Part shown: positions 13,836 to 23,303 of the stretch, piece after piece | Layout: the number at the start of each line of letters is the position of its first letter | Numbering within the stretch: the stretch's first letter is position 1 | DNA from: Powellomyces hirtus | Lineage: Eukaryota > Chytridiomycota > Chytridiomycetes > Spizellomycetales > Powellomycetaceae | Reading direction: 5' to 3' | Assembly: GCA_025526995.1 (NCBI GenBank) | Contig: JAHLKG010000011.1 | Location: 806,001-870,000 of the forward strand | DNA: 64,000 nt | Position numbers and translations under genes: made by a program | Notes under the pieces: model-generated | Told to the model about the DNA's origin: nothing | Databases searched by the model: none | What the model saw: only the letters and a program-made list of their open reading frames with translations

Positions 13836-15257
13836 ATGACTCAAATAAATCGCCACCTACTCGAAGATAAGATTCGAGGATGCATCTACGGCAGTATTCT
13901 GGGGGACGCCATGGGGCTCGCGACCGAATTCATGTCCAAACGCGAGGCGCATGCCATATACGGCGGTGACACACCACTGTCATTTGCCTCGATTTACCAA
14001 GACAGCCATCGGCGCAAATGGGTCCCGGGAGATTTCACAGACGATACCGATCAGCATATGATGGTTCTCGCATCACTCGTGTCACTGGGAAAGTCGGAGG
14101 GGATGATGTTAGACGGTGTGGATTTGGGGCAGAGGTTGGCGAAATGGTGCGAGAGTGGGTTCTTGACGCTCAGCAAACCGTCTTTGGGGGTGGGTGCCAC
14201 TGTCGGCAGTGTATTGACGCATGAGGATTTCAAGAAGGATCCATTCAAGGCAGCTTATAGCGTTTGGGAGAAGCACGGGTGTGATTTGGCGGCGAATGGG
14301 GCGGTGATGCGGACGGGAGTGATTGGGTGCTGGGCTTTTTGGGATGAGGAGGTTGTGGTACGGAATGCGGTTACGGCGGCGAGGGTCACCCATGCGGATC
14401 CGAGATGTGTGTTCAGCTCGGTAGTGGTGTGTGTGTTGATTGCGAGGATGTTGAGGGAGGCGATCTCGGATGGAATGCCCGTGAAACCCGTTGATGCAGG
14501 CAAGCAAACCGTTGCCGCATTTCCCCCGCTCAAAAAGCACAATGTGGAACAGTCACCGAGGTTTTACTTGCCAGAGGACATTCATCCGCCGGCTCAACCA
14601 ACAATCTGGTCCCGCGCTGCGGCATCGCTGCCCTGGAAGCCCACCGAATCTCAGCAATGGGCCACCATCTTCTCTGCCCTCGCGGACCGGATGAAAGGAG
14701 CGGGCGCCATCACGTTCGCCAAACTCCCTGACCAAACAGGCCCATCTCCCCAAAGCTACGTCTTCCCACCGGCTGATCCGCAGTGCATCGCCCATGTGCG
14801 CGCAGTCGTCAATGATTACAAGCCGTTGCTGGATATGTATGGCCCTGACGGGCCTGCCGCCAAATGGGACGCGGATATTGAGCTTCATTGTTTTGCACCC
14901 TCCATTGATGCCCTCGCATTGGATGATGCCCCGGCGCGTGGATACACCCTGAAATGCCTGGGTGGTGCGCTTTTTTGTTACACCCGCCAACAACTACCAT
15001 TGCAAAAGGACGACACGAACTCAGAGTCAAAGGGTTCTCATTTCAAGAATGTCATGACGGGACTGATCATGGAAGCTGGGGACGCGGACACAAATGGAGC
15101 TGTTGCAGGCGCTTTGGTCGGATGTAAGGTTGGATACGATAATTTGCCGCATGACTGGTTGGACGGTTTGAAGAACAGAGAGTGGATTGGGGAACGAGTG
15201 AATGCGCTGCTAGAGCGCGTTTTTGAGGGTTTGGATCAGGGGCTGCTGTCTACCTGA
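13836..15257 (+). CDS. ADP-ribosylglycohydrolase family protein (DraG/ARH-like)
   Basis: A single-exon gene of 473 residues. Members of this family remove ADP-ribose from proteins or small molecules using two magnesium ions. The N-terminus has the family signature GSILGDAMGLATEF (about residues 15-28). The first metal-binding block reads FTDDTDQHM (about residues 67-75). The C-terminal block reads GDADTNGAVAGALVG (about residues 412-426), which supplies the remaining metal-binding aspartates. A long middle insertion of about 150 residues separates these blocks, making it larger than the 300-350 residue bacterial enzymes. The frame is open further upstream, to 13611, but that part contains a poly-A run and low-complexity sequence; I therefore chose the ATG at 13836, directly before the conserved domain. 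No signal peptide is seen, so a cytosolic location is likely. Confidence 0.88.
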   Translation: MTQINRHLLEDKIRGCIYGSILGDAMGLATEFMSKREAHAIYGGDTPLSFASIYQDSHRRKWVPGDFTDDTDQHMMVLASLVSLGKSEGMMLDGVDLGQRLAKWCESGFLTLSKPSLGVGATVGSVLTHEDFKKDPFKAAYSVWEKHGCDLAANGAVMRTGVIGCWAFWDEEVVVRNAVTAARVTHADPRCVFSSVVVCVLIARMLREAISDGMPVKPVDAGKQTVAAFPPLKKHNVEQSPRFYLPEDIHPPAQPTIWSRAAASLPWKPTESQQWATIFSALADRMKGAGAITFAKLPDQTGPSPQSYVFPPADPQCIAHVRAVVNDYKPLLDMYGPDGPAAKWDADIELHCFAPSIDALALDDAPARGYTLKCLGGALFCYTRQQLPLQKDDTNSESKGSHFKNVMTGLIMEAGDADTNGAVAGALVGCKVGYDNLPHDWLDGLKNREWIGERVNALLERVFEGLDQGLLST

Positions 15258-16728
15258 GATTGATGCTCGGTCAGCTAGCATGCACAGAATAGATGCGCGC
15301 GGACGGTGTACCCCTCGGCATGAGACAGAATGAATACGAATCCCACGAAAGAGACAAGCGCGAGGACTGTGTACAGAATTGATTCGAGAAAATCCATACG
15401 TGAGGAATATGAGTACCTCGGCACACGTGTCTACTGTACATAAGACGAGCGTACGTCTGGGATTCCTTCTCTTCTAAAAATAGAAATACACTCCATAACA
15501 ACAAACAGATAAACTTACACCTTGCTATGCGTCCCAAGTCCGGATTTGCATGTACTTAACCGTTAGAGTATAGAGCTATTAGTTTAGTTCAACTATTGCT
15601 ATAGACTAACTTTTTTATTTAAATAATTGATTGTGAAAGTATAACTAATTAATTAGTTGTTTATACTCAATGTGTCCCAAGTCCAAGAAGACTGACGAAG
15701 CGAAGAAGCCATGGCAAAGAAACAGGACATTCTCCGCATTGCCACACACCGTCTTTTCGCGCCTTCGATGAATTCCCTGCCGATGTAAATTCTTTGTGGA
15801 TCAAAAATGACAGCCCTGGAGCGTTCTCAATCTCGGCGCCACTGTCGTCGCCGTTTCCCTCCTCGCTTCCACGCTCTTGTGGCGGTACTCGGGAGTTGCT
15901 ATTCCTGACGCGGCCGCTTCTCAGAACTACATCTTCGGATAACCTCCAGCAAATGGATGTTTTCCGCGCTGATCCTCCAAATATGGTTTCGAAAAGGTCT
16001 CATGAATTTCTTTCTATAATACGGAAGACGACTCAGTAGATTGGTGTTCGACAAAGGGGATATACCAATACTAATCAAGTGTGGTAATTTATGTCAAGTT
16101 CAATGCTTCACAGTCTCGACTAGTCTAGGAAACATGGCATACACCCTCCGCCCCGCGACGCTCCAAGCGACCACAATTTGCAGTTCTGTGTTCTGTAGAC
16201 ACTCCATTTAATTCATTAAAGCACTCACCAATCGGTCGCCGGCCGCTTCACAGGTTTCTTCCAGCCCCGCCTTTACCAACCAAACACGCAACGCAGGACT
16301 TCTCGAGTTGGGTCCTCGCCGCCTGCTTCCATAAGAGATAGGGATCCACAGCGCGATGGTGTTTCAGGGCATTGAATAACGTCCATCCACCGTCTCGGCC
16401 ATCGCCGAGTTTTTGCTCATGGACCAGATCGATAAACTCAGCTTTGGATATCAAGTTGTCCTGCTCGCGACAGTGCCAACATCAGATGTCAAGTGATAGA
16501 ATCAAAAGGGAAAGAGCAACTTACAGGCCATCTACCTTTCTCTTGCCGGACTTGTTCGTTCTGGGACGTGGAATGTGTCGGTGATTGATGAGCAGCAATA
16601 AGTTCGCGTTGTGCACTCTGTTGGTTCCAGTGTGCAGCCAGCCCTTTTCGTCGACATTGACAGCTTATTCAAAAGTTGAAGCAAACTGTCAGTCAGTCTC
16701 TCATTCCCCACAGAGCAGACCGTTAACC
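15258..16728. other. Intergenic region with no supported gene
   Basis: It holds the ADP-ribosylglycohydrolase 3' flank, an AT-rich insertion-like element at 15531-15684, and the mL67 promoter. Minus-strand frames at about 16248-16690 look partly protein-like but could not be joined into a consistent gene. Confidence 0.5.
15531..15684. mobile_element. Possible small MITE-like AT-rich insertion
   Basis: An 11-base direct repeat (GTCCCAAGTCC) occurs at 15531-15541 and again at 15674-15684. The 132 bases between them are strongly AT-rich and carry imperfect inverted ends (GAGTATA near 15566 against TATACTC near 15662). Direct repeats flanking an AT-rich, partly palindromic core is the layout of a non-autonomous DNA transposon with a target-site duplication. 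No coding capacity is present. Confidence 0.4.
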
Positions 16729-17516
16729 ATGCACAAACTGTACTTTTTCAGAAACCAGATCACCGCAAGGGTGCTGGTCAGCCCCACATTCCGGATGGAC
16801 GTACGTAGTCTTTGCATCATTCTCAACGCTCAGTCAAGTCGCTTTTCCTAACTTGCCCATCCCCACAGTCGTCGATACTGAACCAAATCGGCGAGCACCG
16901 GCCCGAAGTTAAGATTCGAGGCGACCACTGGGTTCCGTTCGCCGTGTTGACCGGCATCCAATCCCCTGAAGCCCTCGCCGCAATCCAAAAACGTGTCGTC
17001 AAAACAGTGTACGACCAACCCCTGGGTCAGTATCGTCTCCCCCTGCCCCAAGTCAAACGCAACCCATTCGAGCCTCGCCCGCCACGGGCTGAAGACCCAT
17101 TTGCGCTGAAACCACAGAAGAAAGGACCGACACCCCGGCGTGACCCCCTACGCACGTGGGAAGTCCCGAAAGAAGTTAGCGAGAAGATGAGAGATCTGTG
17201 CAGGGCTTTGATTGTTTCCCGCGAGGTGGCGGAGGAAGTCGAGCAGAGTGCTGCGAAGGGCGAACAGCAGTATACGCTGTGGTTTGAACGGGATCAGTAC
17301 CGTCATATGGTGGAGGAGAACGATGATGGACTTGTGTGGCCCGATTTTGTGGAGTACAAGAAGTTGGCGCTGTTGAGAAACAGATATCCGCTGGTGCCGG
17401 GTTTCGATAGGAAGGCTTTGCGGGATATGAAACCTCAACAGTTTGCGGCTGCGCAAAAGGCACAGGCGGAGGCAGAGAGACAGACGGAGGCACAGACGGC
17501 GGGGACCTCAACATAG
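16729..17516 (+). CDS. Mitochondrial large-subunit ribosomal protein mL67 (Mhr1 family)
   Basis: Two exons, 16729-16800 and 16869-17516, give 239 residues. The intron is GT..AG with a CCTAAC branch site and is phase 0. The N-terminus HKLYFFRN followed by a valine-rich strand resembles the YIFRN..GQVLYS start of yeast Mhr1. The segment RGDHWVPFAVL just after it corresponds to the RxDxW block of the same family. mL67/Mhr1 is a fungal mitoribosome protein, also reported to act in mitochondrial DNA recombination. The remainder is rich in proline and basic residues, then a helical tail ending in a Gln/Ala/Glu-rich stretch. The family assignment rests on the N-terminal third only. The upstream frame is open to 16585, but ATG 16729 aligns with the family start. 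Confidence 0.65.
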
Positions 17517-17743
17517 CCTTCATCGCCCGAGATCGTTTAACGCATTAGAAAGGGAGCGGCGGGAACCTCTGCTTATTTCGTTCTACAACCATACCTGCTT
17601 TGTTCTACATACTAGATAATACATGTACATTTTTTACGCCTAGCGCTACGTCTTCATATTGAGGGCTCCCTAACTTTAAACACGACGCAGTACGCCAGGC
17701 GCACGAAGCCCTTCCTATACAAGGACCGCACACCGCCTCCCTC

Positions 17744-20700
17744 TCATGCAAAAATGGTGTTTTCGACGACTACACAGCTCACCTCAAACGCTCGCATAAT
17801 TCTTCGCCAACACATCCGCGACGATCCACGAAAGCTCTTGCTCACCCTACTCTCCGCATATGCCGGTCCCGGACAGTACGCAAGCGCAAAGCACGCCGCC
17901 GCCCGCTGTCGTCTCTCATTCTCTGCCGCAACCGTATTCTGCTCTCCATTCCCAATGTGCAGAATCTCAGCGCGGGTGTCTCGAACCAGCGTCCCCAAAT
18001 CGGCGTTGATGCGCGCAGCAAGGTCCTGGGCTTTGCGACGACGGTGCATGCTCCCCGTGGCGGGCACACAGCCTGCAATCACATTCGCTTCCCGCCCGAC
18101 TTGCCAGACTCGTCGGATTTCGTGGAGGCGGTACGTGTACCATTCGGCGAGGTCGGAGAGTTCTTCCATGTGGTGTTCGTAGCCAATGCAGAGAAACTTG
18201 TGGGTGTTGAGGTCAAAACTCTGGTTGCGTGGATGCGCGGCAGACTTCACGTTCACGGCATCAAACAGCTGTCCCAACACCTTTTTCGACGTATACGTAG
18301 GGGTCCTCCCGCGCCCGTTCGCCATAAAATGCGGGCGTTGTCGGGCAGATAGTTCCTTCGGCATTTGGGCGGGCACACCGGATTTGTTATAATCAACCGC
18401 GACCGAATGCGCTCGTGCAAGTAGTAGACATTTCTCCGACTGCGGCCCATCCATATCCGCATTCGCTAAATGCGCCATCGCAATCAACCCGAGGCGATCG
18501 TTACGCATAAAGTCCAAAAAGAACGCGGTGATGTCCCGGGCAGTTATGGCGGCACCGTAGTGCCTTTTGGGGGGGTGAGGGTCGTAATTCATGGGAGTGC
18601 GATTGTGGTCGTGGAGTTGGAGAGCGGGGTCAAAGTAGACGGAATAGAGGTCCCCGTCGAGGTCGCTGCCGGAAAGCATGTTGGGGGTGGGGCGAATGCC
18701 TTTGGTGGAAAAGACGATGCAGTTGCGGAGATGGTAGAGCGCGGGTGCGTTGGCGACGCAGGTGAGTTGCATGACGTCGCCGGGGTGGAATGCGGGGAAC
18801 TTGAGGACGGTACAGGCGCCGGAGCGTGGGGTTTGTTCGGTAGATAGGAAGACGAAGACCTGTACAGATACCGGAAGAGTTTCCTCCTTTATTAGATAAG
18901 GATCCTGTTGCTTCCGCATAATAAATCTACTGCATACCTCGTTCTGCTCCAATATACCAGTCTCGTCACATACACCCATGAGCGTGTACGAGTCCTCCAA
19001 CGGGATCCGACTTTTTTCCTTGATCAAAGTCAGGCGCTCCAGCCTGACAGCATCCAGCAACGTCCTCAAATACTCGTCCTGGAGGAACGGGTATCCGACT
19101 TTATGCAATGTGCGGACCACAGCCGCAAGTGGATACCCGCGGTCAACTTCATATCTCTTCTCGCGTTCACGCCCGGCAGAGTTAGTCGAGAACGTGTTGT
19201 TGTAATGCCCCGCGAGTTCCTGGATGGCGATTCTGGGCATGGTCATCATATCGTTGAGACGATCCACGGCGCGTTGCTGTAAGTCGAGGAAGACTTTGTC
19301 CGGAACGCCGCGAACCCCCGAGAGGAGTGTGATGGCCTGTCGGTTAAGGAACGCTGGTATGAGTCTATCCGTTGTCGCGGCGACTTCGAGGGTAGTGGAT
19401 GAATGCTCGAACTTGATTTGCGATGGGCGGAGGTACAGCACGTGGTCGGTCAGCAGCGGGTTGACCGCTACGACGCCTTTCGCGCCTCCATAGCGAATTT
19501 GGAACACCGAGGGGGGCGGGTCCCGCGACTCGCCAAAGAAGCGGTCGGAGATGTCGCCGGCGAGTTCAGGGCTGATCTGCCCACATCCGTCGGTGAAGAT
19601 ATGGGTTTGGCCCGTGTTGGGGTCCTTGCGCTCGATGTCGGGGATCCGCGCAGAAGGAAGGTCATGCATGGTGGGGATGGTGCTGGTGAGGGCTTGTCCC
19701 ATGCGGGCGGCGTACTTGGCGACAACGTCGATGTGGCTGAAATCACCAAGTTCGGCGCGGATGGCGTCGCATGTTAAAGTTCTGCCTGTGTTCACAGCAC
19801 TGGGAACGTCGTCGTCTTGAGGCGCGGCAAAAAACCAGCAACTATGCTGTCGCAATTGGGATGATGAGAAGGCCAAAAATTTATACGTGCGTCCGGCCAA
19901 CGCCAAGCCCTCATTCAAAATCTTGGAAAACCGTCCGTCGAGAATCGAATCCATTTCGCCCGAGAAACCGACCATGCAGCGGTCCATACTTTCTTCTGAA
20001 AAATCGACGCGAAGGAAACGATCATGATGCTCTGCGTGCCTGCGGAGCAACCGGTTGGACTGCTCGGAGAATGGGCCACTGAAATGCACTCTCAACGGCG
20101 TCACGATCGCGTGGTAGACCATCACTTGCTCTTTCTCGATCGGGTCCCGTTCTTGCTGTAACATCCTCGGGGCTGTTCGAACATGGACCATGTCGCGAAG
20201 CCCTCCGTATCGTACGGGGTCCATGAGCGATTTTAGACGATCCAAAACAGTTGATGTGGAGATGGGTTCGAGGATCTGCCAGTCTTCGAGCTCCTCAATG
20301 GCATGGCTCGCCGCGCCCATTTGGTTCATGAACTCCGTCTCGGCACTTGCTTCGAACCACGTCAGGGTGCTGACGACATGCTGCGCGCCGTGCCGCTCGA
20401 CCGACGCAACAATATAGTCCGCGAACTCAGTATTGATGAGGACCTCCACATCCAGAACGTTGCGCGAAAGCAAAATGTCCAGTTGGCGGAGTACGGTGGA
20501 GGGGAGACCCTGCAGTGCCGGATGCGCGGTCGTGACAGTCCACTTGCCTGCCTGTGCCATCCTTGCGAACGCTTGTTGAATGGCTTGGGAAGGGACGTAG
20601 TTGGGCACAGGTTTCTCTGGGACTTCGCGGTGCGGCATAATGCACTGGCAGGCCTTCCTGATCTCGACCCAGTCGGCAGATGTACGGAACGTCAATTTAA

Positions 20701-21583
20701 GCGTCATCAACCGGGAGATGTACCCTTCGCTTCCATGAGTCAAAGCCGTGCAGTCAGAGCAACGAATGTCGTCCGAATCCGTCAACGCGATCGTGGCCAA
20801 CATAGCCCGCATCTGCGCAAAAAAGTCGGAGGAACCTCCACCTGCATTCCGCTTCTTGAACAGCTGGCCGACGCGGGAGAGACGCATATACAGCACATTC
20901 GAGTTAGCTGCGTTTCCTCTGCGGTTTTCATCAAACAGCAAAGCCGTGCGAGCATCGTGGGCAAGATCTTTGATATGGATGCGGTACTGGTAGAGCACGG
21001 AGTGACGTTCGAACGCGATCAGGAACACTCGCTCTTTGGTTCGGAACTCGATCGTCACATTCTGAGCGCTGTCCAATGTGTGATCGACACGGAACTGGAA
21101 CGAAGGCTGGGAAAAAAATGTGCCCAATTCGAGCGTCGCAACTGCAAACTTTTCATAAACAACTTCATCCTCGAACTGATCGTCGTTGGCTTGATTCGAT
21201 GTATTCCTATCAATGCGTAGCCTGCGTCCATTGCAGTAGATCCTGTTGTTCAGCGCCAGCAATCGGGACGCGGTGTAGACGTCTGCGCATCTCACGAAGG
21301 CGTGGCCTCGGTTTTGATTGAACATACGGTTGGGTTTGGGCAGGTGGCATTTGATTTGTGACACGGGGGTATTGATGGCGTTGGACAGACAGGTGAGAAG
21401 CTCCGGTTTGCTGACACTGTAGGGGATGCTCCCCACGTACAGATCGTCATTTGGGGATGGATTTCTAGCGGGAGAAGTATGTGGATATGTGCTTTGCTTT
21501 TGCCGGGGAGGATGTGAGCTAGTTTTCGACAGGTGCGCGATGCCCTGAGCGGAATGTGTGATCCGCAAGCTGCTGCGCCACAT
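17744..21583 (-). CDS. RNA-dependent RNA polymerase (QDE-1/RDR type) with N-terminal RRM
   Basis: A cellular RNA-dependent RNA polymerase of the RNA-silencing type, which copies single-stranded RNA into double-stranded RNA for Dicer. The frame is open from ATG 21583 to 17744. Residues about 45-125 form an RRM fold, with LYVGSIPY as RNP2 and GHAFVRCAD as RNP1. The conserved G(V)CDETGIL block lies shortly before the catalytic loop SGSDLDGDLY (at about 18650-18664), which holds the three metal-binding aspartates. A 78-nt GT..AG intron at 18860-18937 is in frame and free of stops; removing it joins DETGILEQNE to VFVFLS, as the family expects. Near the 3' end the family's closing motif (LSWIVADVL) is present but one base out of frame at the AAA of 17831-17833. 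With the intron removed and that base supplied, the gene would end at 17784 with 1,240 residues. Confidence 0.93.
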   Translation of the reverse strand: MWRSSLRITHSAQGIAHLSKTSSHPPRQKQSTYPHTSPARNPSPNDDLYVGSIPYSVSKPELLTCLSNAINTPVSQIKCHLPKPNRMFNQNRGHAFVRCADVYTASRLLALNNRIYCNGRRLRIDRNTSNQANDDQFEDEVVYEKFAVATLELGTFFSQPSFQFRVDHTLDSAQNVTIEFRTKERVFLIAFERHSVLYQYRIHIKDLAHDARTALLFDENRRGNAANSNVLYMRLSRVGQLFKKRNAGGGSSDFFAQMRAMLATIALTDSDDIRCSDCTALTHGSEGYISRLMTLKLTFRTSADWVEIRKACQCIMPHREVPEKPVPNYVPSQAIQQAFARMAQAGKWTVTTAHPALQGLPSTVLRQLDILLSRNVLDVEVLINTEFADYIVASVERHGAQHVVSTLTWFEASAETEFMNQMGAASHAIEELEDWQILEPISTSTVLDRLKSLMDPVRYGGLRDMVHVRTAPRMLQQERDPIEKEQVMVYHAIVTPLRVHFSGPFSEQSNRLLRRHAEHHDRFLRVDFSEESMDRCMVGFSGEMDSILDGRFSKILNEGLALAGRTYKFLAFSSSQLRQHSCWFFAAPQDDDVPSAVNTGRTLTCDAIRAELGDFSHIDVVAKYAARMGQALTSTIPTMHDLPSARIPDIERKDPNTGQTHIFTDGCGQISPELAGDISDRFFGESRDPPPSVFQIRYGGAKGVVAVNPLLTDHVLYLRPSQIKFEHSSTTLEVAATTDRLIPAFLNRQAITLLSGVRGVPDKVFLDLQQRAVDRLNDMMTMPRIAIQELAGHYNNTFSTNSAGREREKRYEVDRGYPLAAVVRTLHKVGYPFLQDEYLRTLLDAVRLERLTLIKEKSRIPLEDSYTLMGVCDETGILEQNEVCSRFIMRKQQDPYLIKEETLPVSVQVFVFLSTEQTPRSGACTVLKFPAFHPGDVMQLTCVANAPALYHLRNCIVFSTKGIRPTPNMLSGSDLDGDLYSVYFDPALQLHDHNRTPMNYDPHPPKRHYGAAITARDITAFFLDFMRNDRLGLIAMAHLANADMDGPQSEKCLLLARAHSVAVDYNKSGVPAQMPKELSARQRPHFMANGRGRTPTYTSKKVLGQLFDAVNVKSAAHPRNQSFDLNTHKFLCIGYEHHMEELSDLAEWYTYRLHEIRRVWQVGREANVIAGCVPATGSMHRRRKAQDLAARINADLGTLVRDTRAEILHIGNGEQNTVAAENERRQRAAACFALAYCPGPAYAESRVSKSFRGSSRMCWRRIMRAFEVSCVVVENTIFA
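18860..18937 (-). other. In-frame, stop-free 78-nt intron in the RdRP gene
   Basis: On the minus strand the segment starts GTATGCAG and ends CTGTACAG, with a CTAATAA branch-like site. It is exactly 26 codons without a stop, so both spliced and retained transcripts would be translatable. Retention would insert 26 residues between the DETG motif and the following conserved strand. Confidence 0.75.
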
Positions 21584-21769
21584 GTAGCCCGTGTTTGACG
21601 AGCGATACAACTTTATAACTTGCGTTGTTAATCTTACTCACTCGTTTGAAAGCAATGTCCTATCAGGTTCTGTTGATCTATATGAAACTTCATAGATTCC
21701 TAGGAGGAACTAAACGCTGGAGGGGATGCCAAGCGCAGGTTTGCTCAGGACACTACAGACAACTCTTCG

Positions 21770-22595
21770 CTATTGGAAATGCTTATGAGTTGGGTAAATG
21801 TCAGAATCCACCTTATCGAGTCTTGAGCCTCCGAACGGACCCAAGCTCATCGGAGACATGTTAGGCAGTGTTCCTATGTGAGGTGGAAGCGGGGAAACGG
21901 CCGGAAGGTCCGCCTCGTTTTCTAATATGCGGGTCCCTTTCGCCACTCCCGTCGCCGTTCCCCAGGTAGTCGCCATGGTCTTACATGTCCCCGTCGATTC
22001 CAGTGTGTTCTCACACTGCTGAGAATTCTGGCAGTCTTCTCGCATTGCGGACAGGAATGACAAGCCAAAGAGGTAAGCGGTCGTGAAGAGGAGTTCGCCA
22101 ACGAACATGACTTCACGTTTGCTAGGTTCATGACGTGTGGTAAAGTAAAGCAGATTATAACCGCGATGCCGTACAGCCGGGGAATTGGGATCAAGATGGC
22201 CACGTCCGCGCTCGGGTTCCCGGTGCTATCTTTCCGCAGCCGCGTGAGGACAGTGACCATCATCGTGGACACGACCATGTCCATGGAAAAGACGTAAAAA
22301 TGGGTCATGTTGGTCAAGATGCTGGTCGACGCTGCTGCGCTGATGTCCGTTTGTCCGCGGAACCACACAGCAATGGCTAATATGACTGCCCCACAGGCAA
22401 AGACGCCAAGGCCGGCGATCAAGACGGGGATGGCCCATCGTGGTACTTTCAACGTGCTGCGAAATAGTGCGAAGTGGTCGAGAACCAGAACATGGATTTT
22501 ACGGTTGTAACGATATTACTATCATGATATAACACTACAGCCGGCGTCCAGCCAACGATACTCTCGATACTACTACACTACAGATAATCGTAAAG
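21770..22595 (-). pseudogene. Polytopic membrane protein gene broken by apparent one-base losses
   Basis: Three consecutive minus-strand frames each encode part of a small multi-pass membrane protein. The first (about 22595-22470) reads into MFWFSTT. The second (to about 22140) continues with FALFRSTLKVPRWAIPVLIA and three hydrophobic helices. The third (to 21770) starts around REVMFVGELLF with a fourth helix, then a Cys-rich loop and a disordered tail. Each join needs one base more than is present, and both fit an extra T in a short T run. No GT..AG pair fits at the joins. A possible splice acceptor lies at about 22596, so an upstream exon may be missing. I do not recognise the family. It is either a decaying gene or a real gene hit by homopolymer errors in the assembly. 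Confidence 0.5.
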
Positions 22596-22897
22596 ATCAG
22601 AGTTTCGAACTGGGGCGGCTACCGTTGCCACCGCCACCGCCATCGCCACCGCCAACTGGAAGCCCCCTGATAAGGTTAAGGGCAAGCTGCGCATTGTTGG
22701 GACCGAGTTGCAAGGTTTGGAGCGCCCAACTGATCCAGAGCTCCGTTGGTTTATGGGGAATTGGGCCGGAATTTTTATGAAGGCGTTTTCGATGTCGTTC
22801 GGAGTTGCCCCTGGAAGGAGGGCGTTCATGAGGTCGCAAATTTTGCGGTGAAATCTGCGTCGGACTGCATGATGGAGTGAAGCGTGGAGCGAAAGAG

Positions 22898-22976
22898 AGT
22901 GTGTGCGTGTACGTTTGTGTGAGTCGGTATGTGTGTGGGTGTGTGTGATGGTGTGTGGGCATGGGTGGGTGTGGTT
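22898..22976. repeat. TG-rich simple-sequence tract
   Basis: About 80 bases dominated by GT/GTG units with interruptions, a microsatellite-like tract next to the foldback element. Confidence 0.8.
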
Positions 22977-23050
22977 GCTTCCCATTTTTTATGTTGCGGG
23001 ACGGAGATTGGAAACAAGAAGTTGCTGCACAGCCGATTCCGCTGATGAAG

Positions 23051-23303
23051 GCACTCCCGAAGCAGAAGCGTGGCAGTACATCTTCCTTTTCCAAATGCAC
23101 ACCCGAATCAGCGGAAAAAAAATAGAAAAAAAGGTGGAGGGCGATGCCATGGAGCAAGGAGATAGGAGGGCCCTGGCAGTGATGAAGGCACTCTCGAAGC
23201 AGAAGCGAGGCAGTGCCGACCTTTTTTTCTATATTTTTTCCGCTGATTCCGGTATGCATTTGGAAAAGGAAGATGCACTGCCACGCTTCTGCTTCGGGAG
23301 TGC
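23051..23303. mobile_element. Foldback (inverted-repeat) element with ~85-bp arms
   Basis: The left arm 23051-23135 and right arm 23219-23303 are near-complete reverse complements: the left begins GCACTCCCGAAGCAGAAGCG and the right ends with its complement. They are separated by about 83 bases. The arms start and stop sharply at GCACTCCC/GGGAGTGC. Inside the spacer (about 23181-23217) lies a third, direct copy of the arm terminus including its flanking GATGAAG, differing at a few positions. The layout fits a non-autonomous foldback/MITE element. A transcript through it would form a long hairpin. No coding sequence is evident. Confidence 0.75.

Noticed and set aside
16248..16690. Protein-like minus-strand frames opposite the mL67 promoter
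   Set aside because: The pieces are in different phases, no GT..AG pair joins them, and they would overlap the mL67 start region.
17784..17836. A tiny intron to explain the RdRP C-terminal frame change
   Set aside because: Possible GT..AG pairs here are 28-43 nt and none gives the right phase, so a missing base is the simpler reading.
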